Shown piece after piece: positions 28,585 through 38,350 of a DNA stretch of 64,000 bases (position 1 is its first letter; the number at the start of each line of letters is the position of its first letter). Both the position numbers and the translations under genes were made by a program. Source of the DNA: Mariniblastus sp. (lineage in GTDB: Bacteria; Planctomycetota; Planctomycetia; Pirellulales; Pirellulaceae). The stretch is taken from contig JAQXDZ010000008.1 of NCBI GenBank assembly GCA_029251085.1, positions 1 to 64,000 of the forward strand, read 5' to 3'. The notes beneath the pieces are model-generated. The model was not told the DNA's origin. It did not search any database and worked only from the letters and a program-made list of their open reading frames with translations.

Positions 28585-31251
28585 ATGAATGTACGCAATG
28601 GAATCTTAAACGTTGGACTTGGTTTCGCCTTTTTTAGTTTTGCTTTTCTGGGGTGTACTGGGAGCACTGAGCCAGTCAAGAAATCCGACACTCCCCCCAA
28701 GGTTGTGGATAACGTATCTCTCTCGCCAGAACAGGTGAGCATTCAGGGGATTACAGATTCTGAGACTTTAATCCAGTCTTTATCTGCGAAGAAAAGCATG
28801 CTCGGGCGATCCCTGATTAATTCAGACGTTGATACGTCTGCATTTGTGGTTGAAGCGGTGCAGTGTCTTGGCCTGAAGGATGTAAATTTTCAAGATTTAC
28901 TAAAAGAGTCTGCAGCTGACATTTCCAAATCACCTCTCGCTGGGCAGGGGCTGGCGTCAGAAATTTTATGGCCAATTTCTGAGGAGCAGCAATCGTTGAG
29001 TCTTCGGGAAATTTGGCGACCTCTGTTACGCCAAGATAAATTCGAAAACGCCCAGTTCGGAGTGCTGTCGGGATCCGTGTTGCCCAACGGCGATTTCGAA
29101 ATGGCGACGAAGTTTGAAGGACGAATTCGCACTACTGATGGCTCGCTTTTGGGTGTGATTGGTTATCAGACTTTGGTGTGGCATCGCTCTGACGTCGACG
29201 ACTGGAAGATAGCTGAGTGGAACCAAGAGAAATTGAAAGTTATTAATTCGATTTCACCTTTGTTTGAAGACGTTACCAGTAAGGCGATTACGGATCCCGA
29301 AACGTTTAAAAAGCTGTCGACCGCTTCGCATGAACAATTAATTATCCAGCGGTGTGATGAGTTGGAGGAATCCGTGCGTCTAGCCGATGCGTCTGGCGGG
29401 CAATCTCAAAAGCAAAAAGAGGAGATGGTCGCAAATTTCGCGGCGCGTCCGGACTTTAAAGGCTGTAATGACTGGACTTCAGTGGGGCAATATCCCGCAG
29501 TCAGTTCTGTTGATTTCAATCAAGACGGTTTCGATGATTTGTTCGTGACTGATCGGTGGCAACCGCCGCAAATGCTACGAAGTAACGGTGACGGTACGTT
29601 TACCGATGTGACCAGCGAGGTTGGGCTTGAAATAGACGAGATGGTGACTTGTGGTTATTTCTTTGATTATGACAACGACGGCGACGCTGATCTGATCCTC
29701 GGCCTGTCGCTTGTACCAAGCTTGTTTTATGAAAATGACGGTGGGAAATTTATTCCTCATGCCGAAATAAATGAAGTTTTAAAGAACGCCCGTTGTGTAA
29801 ACGCGATATCCGTAGCTGATATAAATCGTGATGGTTTATTGGATTTGTACTTGAGCACTTACGCGACCGGAACTGGGCCAATTGAAGATTGGATTGGGTT
29901 CATTACCACGGAAAAAGAGCAACTGAAAACGCGTTTGAAGATTGAACGGGCTGACAAGTTTGTGGATCGGGGTGGACCGCCCAACATCTTACTAATGAAT
30001 CGCGGTGGAAATTTTGAGTGGTCAAAGATCTCGGATGAGCTGAAGCAATATCGGGGGTCCTATCAAAGTTCTTGGGTGGATTACGACAGCGACGGAGATC
30101 CGGATCTCTATGTTTGTAATGACTTTGCCCCTGATGTGTTTTTGAGAAATGATACTACGCAAGGAAGTTTCAAACCCGAGTTTGTGGATGTCACCCAAGA
30201 CATCATACCAACGATGGATATGGGGTTTGGGATGGGGTGTTCGTGGGGAGATTTTAATAATGATGGCGACCTTGATTTGTACGTCTCGAACATGTATTCG
30301 AAGGCGGGCAATCGAATCGTTGATCAAATTGAAGGTTCGGACCCGAGGCTCAAGGTGTCGGCTCACGGTAATTTTTTGTTCGAGAACGAGGGCGGTAAAT
30401 TTCGGCAAATTGCCGGGCCTGGTGAAGGTCAGCAGCATGTCGCTCGGGTAGGTTGGTCATTCGGCGGGCAATTCGCTGATTTTGACAATGATGGTGAACT
30501 TGATCTCTACGTGCCCAGCGGGTGCTATTCAGCGCCTACCGAGGTGAAAACCAAGATCGATTTGTGAAGTTGTCTATGGCGCGAGGCAGTTCGCTTCGGT
30601 GTGGGACGTGAATCTGAATTTTCGATGGCTGAGCAATGGGGGTCGTTGGAGTCGACTCGGACGATCTTTTTTGAGTGGACGGATAAGCCTCCAGAGGGCG
30701 AGCGGCACCTCAATAGTAATTCGTTAAGTGGTAAGGAACGAAACCGGATTTTTTTCCAAAGAGACGGTAATTATCAAGATCTCTCACTTGTTTCGGGGGC
30801 GGATTTTCTCTCGGACGGTCGAAGTTTTGTTCTGTTTGATTACGACCGCGACGGCTGGCTTGATCTTGGTGTCGCCAGTTCGAACCATCCTAGGTTTAGA
30901 ATCGTAAGGAATAAGATTGGAGATCTGGCCAAGATCGACAATCAGTTTCTCGAAATCTCGCTCGTCGGTGGGCAAACCTCAGCGGTGCCCAGCGGCGAGT
31001 GGAGTTCGCGAGACGCTTTTGGCGCGACGGTGAAAGTGACGACGGCGGGAACTGAGCGGCTGTTCCAGCTTTCATGTGGCGAAGGGCTTTCGGGGGTCAA
31101 CGCTCAGAGAATTCATGTTGGGTTGGGGAGCCTGAAGTCAGTTGACCGAATCGAAGTTTTGTGGCCCAGCGGAAAAGTTTCTGTTCTTGAGAATGTTGCT
31201 GCCGGAAAACGGATTACGATTTTTGAGAACCCCGAGATGTCCACAGACTAA
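28585..31251 (+). CDS. CRTAC1-like FG-GAP/UnbV lipoprotein with in-frame UGA (candidate selenoprotein), copy 1
   Basis: The frame runs from ATG 28585 to a TAA at 31251 with one internal TGA at 30565-30567 (codon 661 of 888). It begins with a lipoprotein signal (FFSFAFLGC). Residues 35-260 form an unassigned N-terminal domain (ITDSETLIQSLSAKKS, then LREIWRPLLRQ). Next come FG-GAP/VCBS repeats with calcium-type loops (FDYDNDGDADLIL, DINRDGLLDLYLS, DFNNDGDLDLYVS). After the TGA the protein continues SCLWREAVRFG and ends with an ASPIC/UnbV domain (GEGLSGVNAQRIHVGLG, VLWPSGKV). Copy 2 downstream has the same TGA and the same continuation, so a sequencing error or recent pseudogene is unlikely. If UGA is selenocysteine, the site reads U-S-C. 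Without read-through the product ends at IDL. Function is unknown; it would sit in the outer or inner membrane, facing the periplasm or outside. Confidence 0.85.
30565..30598 (+). promoter_or_regulatory. In-frame UGA with downstream stem-loop (bacterial SECIS-like candidate), copy 1
   Basis: The TGA at 30565-30567 is followed after 14 bases by the stem CGAGGC (30582-30587), loop AGTTC, stem GCTTCG (30593-30598), six pairs with one G-U. The apical loop starts 20 bases after the TGA and has GU near its start, within the loose rules for bacterial SECIS elements. The stem is short and its function is inferred. Confidence 0.5.
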
Positions 31252-31548
31252 CCGGGGTCGGTCGTGTGTTTTGGCAGTTGAACCAGTTTTGCCGTTCGTC
31301 ACTGAAATCGCTATTTCTGACGACTGGAGTACTTAGATTAATCTGGTTCAGGCTAGGTCGTTATCGGTGGTGCCCTAATCGTTCACTGAATTACAACATG
31401 CAAAAAAGTTGGCGTTCGAGCATTAGTCCGGTTAGCGTAAGATAAGACAAACAAGAAAGCATTGGTTTGGCATATTGGCAAATTGTCAAAACTCAGTGGT
31501 AATCACGGCGGTGTTGCACGCGGCCAACATCATCGTAAGGCTGGAAAT
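31252..31548. other. Gap between the two CRTAC1-like genes
   Basis: About 297 bases with no convincing gene, hairpin terminator or repeat that I can see. Copy 2 has its own possible ribosome site, AAGGCTGGA, just before the ATG at 31549. The gap could contain a promoter for copy 2. Confidence 0.45.
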
Positions 31549-34161
31549 ATGATATTTAAATTTGGTTATTTCTCTCTGTTGGCCTGTGCTACGACTGTTT
31601 TGATGGTGGGGTGCCGAGATGCTCCGTCGCCTCCAAAACAAGCGAAACGTGCTGTGGTCGACGAGCCAGAACTATCGAACGAGCAACTTCGAATTCGAGG
31701 AATTACCGACTCTGAGACAGTAATTCAGGGGCTCTCGGGCAAGAAGAGCATTCTGACAACCGCCCTCAAGGACGCTCAGATTGACCTCGCTGCTGTAGTG
31801 TCGGGAAAGATCAAATACGTTGGTATCGCAGACCAGACAATCGACTCGTTGTTATCTTCGGCAGAGGGGAATTCGCAAGGTTCACTCGCGACTTTTATGT
31901 ATTGGCCAATTAACCCGGAAGTTGAGTTGATTGAGTTTGCTGAAGTCTGGGCGCCGTTGCTCAAGAATGGACGTTTTGACGACACACAGCTGGGTGTTCT
32001 CAAAGGCTCGTTTAACGAGTCTGGTGTGTTCGAGATGGAGACAAAATTTGAAGGTCGGATGCTGCGAAACGGTGAGCCTCTAGGAGTCCGTGCCTATCAG
32101 ACCCTTGGGTGGCAGGAGGTTGCGGAAAACGATTGGAAACTGGTTTCTTGGAAGCAAAAAAAGTTTACCGTCATCAATTCGCCAGGGAATTTATTCGAGG
32201 AAGTTACCGCGGATTTAATTCCTGATGTTGAGACTTTGAACGCAGTCTCGACAGCAACCCACGAAGACTTAATTATCACTCGTTGCGGCGAGATGGAAAT
32301 TGTTCGTTCGCTTGAAAACGGCAAGATGGTAGAAGCACAGGCAATCAAGGAAGCCAGAGACGAATTCAAAGGCTGTAATGATTGGGGTTCAGTCGGGCAG
32401 TATCCTTCAGTCAGCGTCGTCGATTTCGATAACGATGGGTATGAGGACCTATTCATGACGGATCGTTGGCAGTCCGTTCAATTACTTCGAAATCAAGGCG
32501 ATGAGACCTTTGTCGATGTTACGAAATCGGTAGGCATCGATGTGCCAGAAATGGCGACTTGCGGATATTTCTTTGATTTTGACAACGACGGTGACTCTGA
32601 TTTGCTGATTGGCATGTCGATGGTTCCAAGTCAGTTTTTTGAAAATGTTGGCGGGAAGTTTAAGCCACATGAGGCGATTAATGAAGTGCTCCGGGAAACC
32701 CGTTTTGTTAATGCAATCTCTGTTGCAGATTTAAATCGAGACGGGCTTGAGGATCTCTATTTGAGTACCTATGCCACTGGAACTGGGCCAATTGATGATT
32801 GGATTGGATTTGTTACGCGGGAAAAGGAGCAGCTCAAAACTCGTTTGAAAATTCTTGGAAACGATAAGTTTGTCGATCGCGGGGGGCCGCCAAATATTTT
32901 GCTGATGAATCGTGGAGAGAGTTTTGAGTGGGTGAAGATGGACGACGGGTTAAAACAGTATCGGAATTCCTACCAAACGTCGTGGAATGATTATGACACC
33001 GATGGCGACCTCGATCTTTATATCTGTAATGACTTTGCCCCCGATGTTTTTCTTCGAAATGATACCGAGCGAGGTAGTTACAAGCCGGTATTTACGGACG
33101 TCACTTCGGACGTCATTCCCACCATGGATATGGGTTTTGGAATGGGTTGTTCATGGGGCGATTATGATAACGACGGTGACTTAGATCTTTATGTATCCAA
33201 TATGTATTCAAAGGCCGGTAATCGGATTGTCGATCAGGTTAAGGGCGCAGATCCACGATTAAAAGTTGCCGCTCACGGAAACTTTCTGTTCGAGAATCAA
33301 GAGGGAGTTTTTAAGCAGGTGGCGGGAGATGAGGAGGGAGAACAGCATGTCGCCCGAGTCGGATGGTCCTACGGTGGTCAGTTTGCCGATTTCGATAACG
33401 ACGGGAATTTGGATATTTACGTGCCAAGCGGATGCTACTCTGCCCCCGAGGAAGTGAAAACAAAGATTGATTTGTGAAGTTGTCTTTGGCGTGAAGCGGT
33501 TCGCTTCGGAGAGGGTCGGGGACAAGAGTTTTCAAATGCGAAAGAGTGGGGGCCGTTGGAGGAAATGCGAACCATTTATTTTGAGTGGATTGATGATCCG
33601 CAACCTGGCGAGCGGTACCTGAATAGCAACTCTCTTAGTGGCGGAGAGAGAAACCGAATTTTCTTTCGCCGCGATGGTAATTACAAAGACTACTCGCTCG
33701 TCTCTGGTGCCGATTTTCGAGAAGACGGTCGTGGGTTCGTTTTGTTAGATTTCGATAAAGACGGTTGGCTCGATCTTGGTGTGACCAGTCCAAATCATCC
33801 GCGGTTTAGGATGGTTCGCAATACGATTGGTGACCGAGGTCTTAAAGCTAATTACGTCGAAATTGAACTGGTGGGTGGGCAAACAACTGCTGTTGCCAGT
33901 GAGCAATGGAGTCCGCGAGATGCTTATGGAGCGACGGTTGCGGTTTGGCAAAATGGTGAGAAGCAAAAGCGGATGTTTCATCTATCCTGTGGCGAAGGTT
34001 TGTCAGGTGTAAATTCTAAGAGCATTCATGTCGGTATGGGCGACACGGAGAAAATCGACAAACTCGAGGTGACTTGGCCTAGCGGGAAAAAAACGACTAG
34101 AGAAAATGTGGACACCGGCCAGCGAATCAAAATATTTGAAAATCCCGCATCCGACAATTAA
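31549..34161 (+). CDS. CRTAC1-like FG-GAP/UnbV lipoprotein with in-frame UGA (candidate selenoprotein), copy 2
   Basis: Tandem paralogue of the preceding gene. The ATG at 31549 is preferred over upstream starts because it follows AAGGCTGGA and is directly followed by a lipoprotein signal (LACATTVLMVGC). The frame runs to a TAA at 34161 with one internal TGA at 33475-33477 (codon 643 of 870). Domain order matches copy 1: N-terminal domain (ITDSETVIQGLSGKKS), FG-GAP repeats (FDFDNDGDSDLLIG, DYDNDGDLDLYVS), then after the TGA SCLWREAVRFGEGR and a UnbV domain (GEGLSGVNSKSIHVGMG, VTWPSGKK). The two copies are similar on both sides of the TGA, and the stretch YSAPxEVKTKIDL-x-SCLWREAVRFG is the best conserved of all. 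Changes here are synonymous only. Possible redox residues nearby are the Cys of SGCYSAP and the U-S-C pair. Partner proteins and substrate are unknown. Confidence 0.85.
33475..33508 (+). promoter_or_regulatory. In-frame UGA with downstream stem-loop (bacterial SECIS-like candidate), copy 2
   Basis: The TGA at 33475-33477 is followed after 14 bases by the stem TGAAGC (33492-33497), loop GGTTC, stem GCTTCG (33503-33508); the first and last loop bases can also pair, leaving a GTT loop. Compared with copy 1, two stem positions changed (C-G to U-G, G-U to A-U) and pairing is kept. Position and loop match copy 1 exactly. Confidence 0.5.
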
Positions 34162-34309
34162 GTGTGAGATCTAATTACTCGGCCGCAGTTCTTGTTAACT
34201 CAAGCGGATTCGCGTCGGGCTTGCCCTGCTGCGAGGTTTTGAGAGAATGTTAACGCGGTTCCCTAGCACCGTTTTTATTTCCTCACACAACTCAACTCTG
34301 TATCAAAAA

Positions 34310-35161
34310 ATGCAATTCACCAAAATGCACGGCGCAGGAAACGATTATGTTTATATCGATTGTTTCCAAGAGCCAACCCCGGCAGATCCAGCGGCGTTGG
34401 CGGTTTCGGTAGCCGACCGCCATAAGGGAATCGGTTCCGATGGTTTGATTTTAATTTGTCCATCGGAAGTGGCGGATGCGGAAATGCGGATGTTCAATGC
34501 CGATGGAAGCGAATCAGCCATGTGCGGAAATGGGATTCGATGCGTCGCTAAATACGTATTCGATCATGAAATCTGCCAGAAAAGCCACATGACAATCCAA
34601 ACGGGGGCTGGCATCTTGGCATTGGATGTAGAGCATGAAAACGGTAAAGTTCAACAAGTCCGAGTGGATATGGGGGAGCCTATTCTGCTAGCGGCAGAGA
34701 TCCCGACTACACTTGCTGGGAATCCTGAAGTTAATCATCATGTGATTAACGTGCCGCTGTCGGTGGGTGGCCACGAATTTGCAGTCAATTGTGTTTCAAT
34801 GGGCAATCCTCATTGTGTTATTTTTGTTGACAAAGCGACCGATGATCTAGTTCTGAGAATTGGCTCGCAAATAGAAAGTGACGCGAGGTTTCCTGAAAGA
34901 GTCAACGTAGAGTTTGTCGAAATCGTATCGCCAACGGAAGTTCGTCAGCGAACTTGGGAGCGAGGTTCGGGGGAGACGATGGCTTGCGGGACGGGTGCGA
35001 GTGCAGTGTGTGTCGCGGGAGTATTGTCGGGAAAAACGGAGCGAAAAATAACCAATCATTTACTCGGTGGAACGTTGTTGATCGAGTGGGATGAATCGAC
35101 AAATCATGTGTTCATGACAGGGCCGGCGACGGAAGTGTTTCGTGGTGTTTGGGATGATTGA
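34310..35161 (+). CDS. dapF: Diaminopimelate epimerase
   Basis: From the ATG at 34310 the protein has 283 residues, the family norm; the open frame starts 21 codons earlier, but that part is not DapF-like. It opens [17 protein letters not shown]. The two catalytic cysteines are in [11 protein letters not shown] (first half) and [11 protein letters not shown] (second half), so the pseudo-symmetric active site is intact. The enzyme converts LL- to meso-diaminopimelate for lysine and peptidoglycan synthesis. In planctomycetes this supports a diaminopimelate-containing cell wall. The next gene follows after 164 bases, so it may be separately transcribed. Confidence 0.95.
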   Translation: MQFTKMHGAGNDYVYIDCFQEPTPADPAALAVSVADRHKGIGSDGLILICPSEVADAEMRMFNADGSESAMCGNGIRCVAKYVFDHEICQKSHMTIQTGAGILALDVEHENGKVQQVRVDMGEPILLAAEIPTTLAGNPEVNHHVINVPLSVGGHEFAVNCVSMGNPHCVIFVDKATDDLVLRIGSQIESDARFPERVNVEFVEIVSPTEVRQRTWERGSGETMACGTGASAVCVAGVLSGKTERKITNHLLGGTLLIEWDESTNHVFMTGPATEVFRGVWDD

Positions 35162-35186
35162 AAAATAGATTGTCGAGTATTTTTCA
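35159..35186 (+). terminator. AT-rich stem-loop overlapping the dapF stop
   Basis: Inverted repeat TGAAAAATA (35159-35167) and TATTTTTCA (35178-35186) with a ten-base loop. The left arm contains the TGA stop. The stem is weak in GC and has no clean T-run after it, so it may be a weak terminator or mRNA end structure. Confidence 0.35.
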
Positions 35187-35325
35187 AAGATAAATTTATT
35201 TAATGAGCCAGATTTGGTTTGGGCAATTAGCGTTAGCCAATGAGATATTTGATTCGTGATGGACGAACGGATTAGTTGCTTATTGAGTTTTGTGTTTGTT
35301 TGATTAGTAAGGATGCTAAAGCGAC

Positions 35326-36141
35326 GTGTCAGATGCAACGTTAGGTCAACGAATCACCGGTCATATTAACGCGCTGTTAATGCCGCGTGCGCTAGACCTC
35401 ATTAATTTTCGAATTCGCTATTATGATAAAACGGTAGATCCCGTTCGTTCGGAGTACAACGAACACGTGATTTTCTCGTTTTGGCACGAGTACATTGTTG
35501 TGATTCTTCCTCGGTGGGGGCACACGCCTTTAACAGTTCTTTGTTCGCAACATCGCGACGGCGAATTGGTCAACCAAACAGCTGAGTCTTTAGGTTTGAA
35601 CATTGTACGAGGCAGCACCAGTCGCGGCGGCGCCGCTGCCATTCGCGCAATGAAAACGAATTCAAAGTTTTCCAGTATTGCGATGACCCCTGACGGTCCC
35701 CGCGGACCACGCCGCGAGATGGCGATGGGGCCTGTCTACTTAGCTTCGCTGCTCGGCATGCCCTTGGTTCCGGTGGGTGTCGGAATCAGTAATCCCTATC
35801 GTTTGTCGACCTGGGATAAGTTCGCCATTCCTCGACCGCTGTCCCGCGTGCGTGTGATTTTTGGTCCGAAGATTCGCGTGCCAAGAAAAGCTCGTAGGGA
35901 AACATTGGATGCTTTTCGGTTGGGTGCTCAAGGATTAATGAATGATCTTACCGATGAGGCTCAGCATTGGGCGGACTCAAAACAGAAGATGATCGGAGAG
36001 CAACGTTTCACGCGGGATCGGCGTTCGAATCGAGTTGTGTTCGAAAGGCCTCTTATTACGCCGTCGAAATTAAAGCTTGTCAAAGCTCCGGTGCCTGAAA
36101 CTGTGCTCGTTGATCGCCATCCTAATCGACGCGTCGGTTGA
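35326..36141 (+). CDS. DUF374-type lysophospholipid/Kdo-lipid acyltransferase-like protein
   Basis: A 271-residue protein resembling DUF374 (PF04028), a relative of LpxL-type acyltransferases. FSFWHEYIVVIL holds the WH that replaces the HX4D motif in this family. LCSQHRDGELVNQTAESLG and IVRGSTSRGGAAAIRAM follow, then MTPDGPRGPRREMAMGPVYLA, the DGPRGP signature. These proteins are thought to acylate lipid A precursors or Kdo-containing lipids at the inner face of the inner membrane; the substrate here is inferred only. Translation starts at GTG 35326, with AAGGA somewhat far upstream. A 60-residue basic C-terminal tail (KLKLVKAPVPETV) exceeds the core domain. The next gene is convergent. Confidence 0.82.
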   Translation: MSDATLGQRITGHINALLMPRALDLINFRIRYYDKTVDPVRSEYNEHVIFSFWHEYIVVILPRWGHTPLTVLCSQHRDGELVNQTAESLGLNIVRGSTSRGGAAAIRAMKTNSKFSSIAMTPDGPRGPRREMAMGPVYLASLLGMPLVPVGVGISNPYRLSTWDKFAIPRPLSRVRVIFGPKIRVPRKARRETLDAFRLGAQGLMNDLTDEAQHWADSKQKMIGEQRFTRDRRSNRVVFERPLITPSKLKLVKAPVPETVLVDRHPNRRVG

Positions 36142-36156
36142 ACTTAAACTGATCGT

Positions 36157-37368
36157 TTAGTCCGGCGTCTCTTCTGTTTTCTCAGTCCAGGTCTCTCTTG
36201 CGCGGGTGTTGAGCCAGTACTGACGTATTTGCATTTTTATTTGGTCTCCCGCGATTCGTTTGGAAACACGGGTTCCGTTCCAGCGGTTGGAAGCTTCCGA
36301 GACTTCGATTGGAAGCCCACGTGATCTATTGAATTTCTGTTGAGCTGCAACTGCCACGGCGAATTCAAATCTTGCCTGAGGGTAAACTGGAACTGCCAGT
36401 GTTTGGTTTGACCATTTCTCAAAGTTGCTCCAGAGCTCATTGTCATCTAGCGGACTGTCAAGTTTGGCGCGGCTGCATCGCGGAGCATAAACTTGCCACG
36501 CAGGCCAATGGTCACAAATCCCCCAAGGTTGAGTTAGGGGGAAGACTACGACACCCAGCGTGATTAAGTAGCCGAGAGAGTCTGTCAGAGGTGGGCTTTG
36601 AGCGGCTTGGGGAATCGATTTTGGCTGTCGATAAAAGATCCAGATGATTTGAAAGATGAAGAATAGATTCCAGATTAAGACGCCGGATCCACTCACATCT
36701 TTAAACAATAATAATATTAAGGCTGCGTGCATTGTTACAGCACCGGCCATCGCCAAACTTCGAGTCTTGGGAATTAGCAATCCAATGCCAATCAGAATTT
36801 CGGTAAATGGGAGACAAAGAACAGCGATGTTTTTTGCTTGGGTTGGCCAGTTTTCAGTTGTAAATCCAAGAAGGCCAACGAGAGCCGAGAGCATTTGATC
36901 CCCAACGGTATGGACAAACTGGTAATCCAGTTTGCTTACTCCCGAAAAAATATAAATACTGACCGTGATGATTTGGATTCGGCGAATCGCGTTTGATTTT
37001 GCAGAGGTGGAAATGATGATTGCGACGATCACCATTTGGTAGGCCCATGGTTGGAGGCGATGCTGATCCAAGAGGATCAGTGCCGTGGTGGATGCGGCGA
37101 ATAAAAACAGCCCGCCAGTTAGTGTTCTGCCTTCTTTGGCAAGCAAGCAAACCACAAGAGCAGCCAAAGACAATCCAAGGCAAAGCCAATCGACCCAAGT
37201 AGGCGTTGTGATTAGGGACGCCAGAAACGGGATTTGCGGGAAAATATTTTGAGGCGTCCACAACTTCCAAGAGGATGCAAACAACAAAATCGCGAATCCT
37301 GCCAATCCACGCGTGTAACCGCGCAGAGAGGCAGGGGCATTCTCAGATTGTTTGGGTGGTGATGTCAA
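36157..37368 (-). CDS. Polytopic membrane protein (DoxX/HTTM-like), function unknown
   Basis: A 403-residue integral membrane protein with about eight hydrophobic segments, for example GLAGFAILLFASSWKLW, LCLGLSLAALVVCLLA, MVIVAIIISTSAK, VLCLPFTEILIGIGLLIP and AGAVTMHAALILLLF, and a soluble C-terminal third of about 130 residues. The arrangement with TEILIGIGLLIP and a His-containing helix recalls the DoxX/MauE/HTTM superfamily. I cannot assign a substrate. It starts 16 bases after the stop of the Tat-exported TIM-barrel gene on the same strand, so the two are likely one operon, with the TIM-barrel gene first. Confidence 0.7.
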   Translation of the reverse strand: MTSPPKQSENAPASLRGYTRGLAGFAILLFASSWKLWTPQNIFPQIPFLASLITTPTWVDWLCLGLSLAALVVCLLAKEGRTLTGGLFLFAASTTALILLDQHRLQPWAYQMVIVAIIISTSAKSNAIRRIQIITVSIYIFSGVSKLDYQFVHTVGDQMLSALVGLLGFTTENWPTQAKNIAVLCLPFTEILIGIGLLIPKTRSLAMAGAVTMHAALILLLFKDVSGSGVLIWNLFFIFQIIWIFYRQPKSIPQAAQSPPLTDSLGYLITLGVVVFPLTQPWGICDHWPAWQVYAPRCSRAKLDSPLDDNELWSNFEKWSNQTLAVPVYPQARFEFAVAVAAQQKFNRSRGLPIEVSEASNRWNGTRVSKRIAGDQIKMQIRQYWLNTRARETWTEKTEETPD

Positions 37369-37384
37369 AAAGTTTTCTCAAGCC

Positions 37385-38290
37385 TTATAGCGTATTGAGG
37401 TGGTCAATACTTTGCCCGATACTGACGATCGGATTAGGAGATTGATCCTGTTCAACGTGGCATTGCTCGACACCAATTTTTTCGGAGACGGCCATGACTT
37501 CAGCCATGTTAATACTGCCATTGCCCAGTTCTTTGAAAGCTTCGTGTGGAACTTGGCCTTCATCAAAACAGGTTTTCGAACCAGTCTTGAGATCTTTCAG
37601 GTGGACTTGGGACACGCGTCCATTGAGTCTGTTAAGCGTCTCGATAGGATCCCAGCCTCCAATTTTTGCCCAAAAAACGTCAAGTTCAAATTTGCAATGA
37701 TTTTTGTCAAACTCCTCGATCAGCAAGTCAAATCCGGTTTTTCCATTTTCGAGTGGAGCGAATTCAAAAGAGTGATTGTGGTAACACAGCTGAATGCCGG
37801 ATTTGGCACATTTTTCTCCGAATTGATTTGAAGTTTCTGCATAACGTTTGAATTGGTCCGCCGTCTGACGATTGGGTTTATTGATATATCCAAACACTAG
37901 ATGCTTGAGATTAGCCTTCTGAGCTTGCTCGAGTATTTTGTCGAGCGACGGCACTCCTTTGGCATCCGGAGTGCAGACCGCTTGCCAATTGAGGAAACTA
38001 GAAGTTACAGCCAAGCCTAGGTCTTTGCAGATTGGAAGGAGTTCAGCGGCGTCGTTGGTGTCGCCGAGTTCCACTTGATAGTAGCCGGCATCTGAGATCG
38101 ATTTAAGCGTTTTTTGTTTGTCCTCCTGCATCTGGTTTCGAACAGTCCATAATTGCAGGCCAATTGTCTTCTTGTACTTGCTGTTGTCAGGAAGAGAATG
38201 AGGGAATGCCATGATAGAGTTTGTAAGTGAGGATGCGATTGCGACGGAAGCGATGCCGGAAGTTGATTTTAAAAAGGTACGTCGTTTCAT
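37385..38290 (-). CDS. Tat-exported sugar phosphate isomerase/epimerase-like TIM-barrel protein
   Basis: The ATG at 38290 gives 301 residues beginning MKRRTFLKSTSGIASVAIAS, a twin-arginine signal peptide, so the folded protein is exported. An upstream in-frame start adds six residues before the RR motif and is less likely. The mature part has the AP-endonuclease-2/xylose-isomerase-like TIM barrel: IGLQLWTVRNQM, GYYQVELGD, LCYHNHSFEF with the metal-site His pair, FELDVFWAKIGG, VHLKDLK and the final Glu in VEQDQS. Planctomycete relatives are numerous and mostly uncharacterised, and their substrates are unknown. The downstream membrane protein gene is 16 bases away, and the immunity-like gene lies 60 bases upstream. 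Confidence 0.85.
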   Translation of the reverse strand: MKRRTFLKSTSGIASVAIASSLTNSIMAFPHSLPDNSKYKKTIGLQLWTVRNQMQEDKQKTLKSISDAGYYQVELGDTNDAAELLPICKDLGLAVTSSFLNWQAVCTPDAKGVPSLDKILEQAQKANLKHLVFGYINKPNRQTADQFKRYAETSNQFGEKCAKSGIQLCYHNHSFEFAPLENGKTGFDLLIEEFDKNHCKFELDVFWAKIGGWDPIETLNRLNGRVSQVHLKDLKTGSKTCFDEGQVPHEAFKELGNGSINMAEVMAVSEKIGVEQCHVEQDQSPNPIVSIGQSIDHLNTL

Positions 38291-38350
38291 GGGTTCAAAG
38301 CTCTCCAAGGTTGAGGATGCGTTGGGTTATTGAGGGTGGGTTAAGATTTT

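Noticed and set aside
28585-34161. Two broken genes (pseudogenes) in the CRTAC1-like pair
   Set aside because: Both copies keep the same TGA and full-length downstream homology with only synonymous changes close by, and no second stop or frameshift is present. Decay would not give this pattern.
28585-34161. A variant genetic code with TGA as a sense codon
   Set aside because: TGA ends several well-defined genes here, e.g. sthA, ileS and dapF, with family-normal C-termini, so global reassignment is unlikely.
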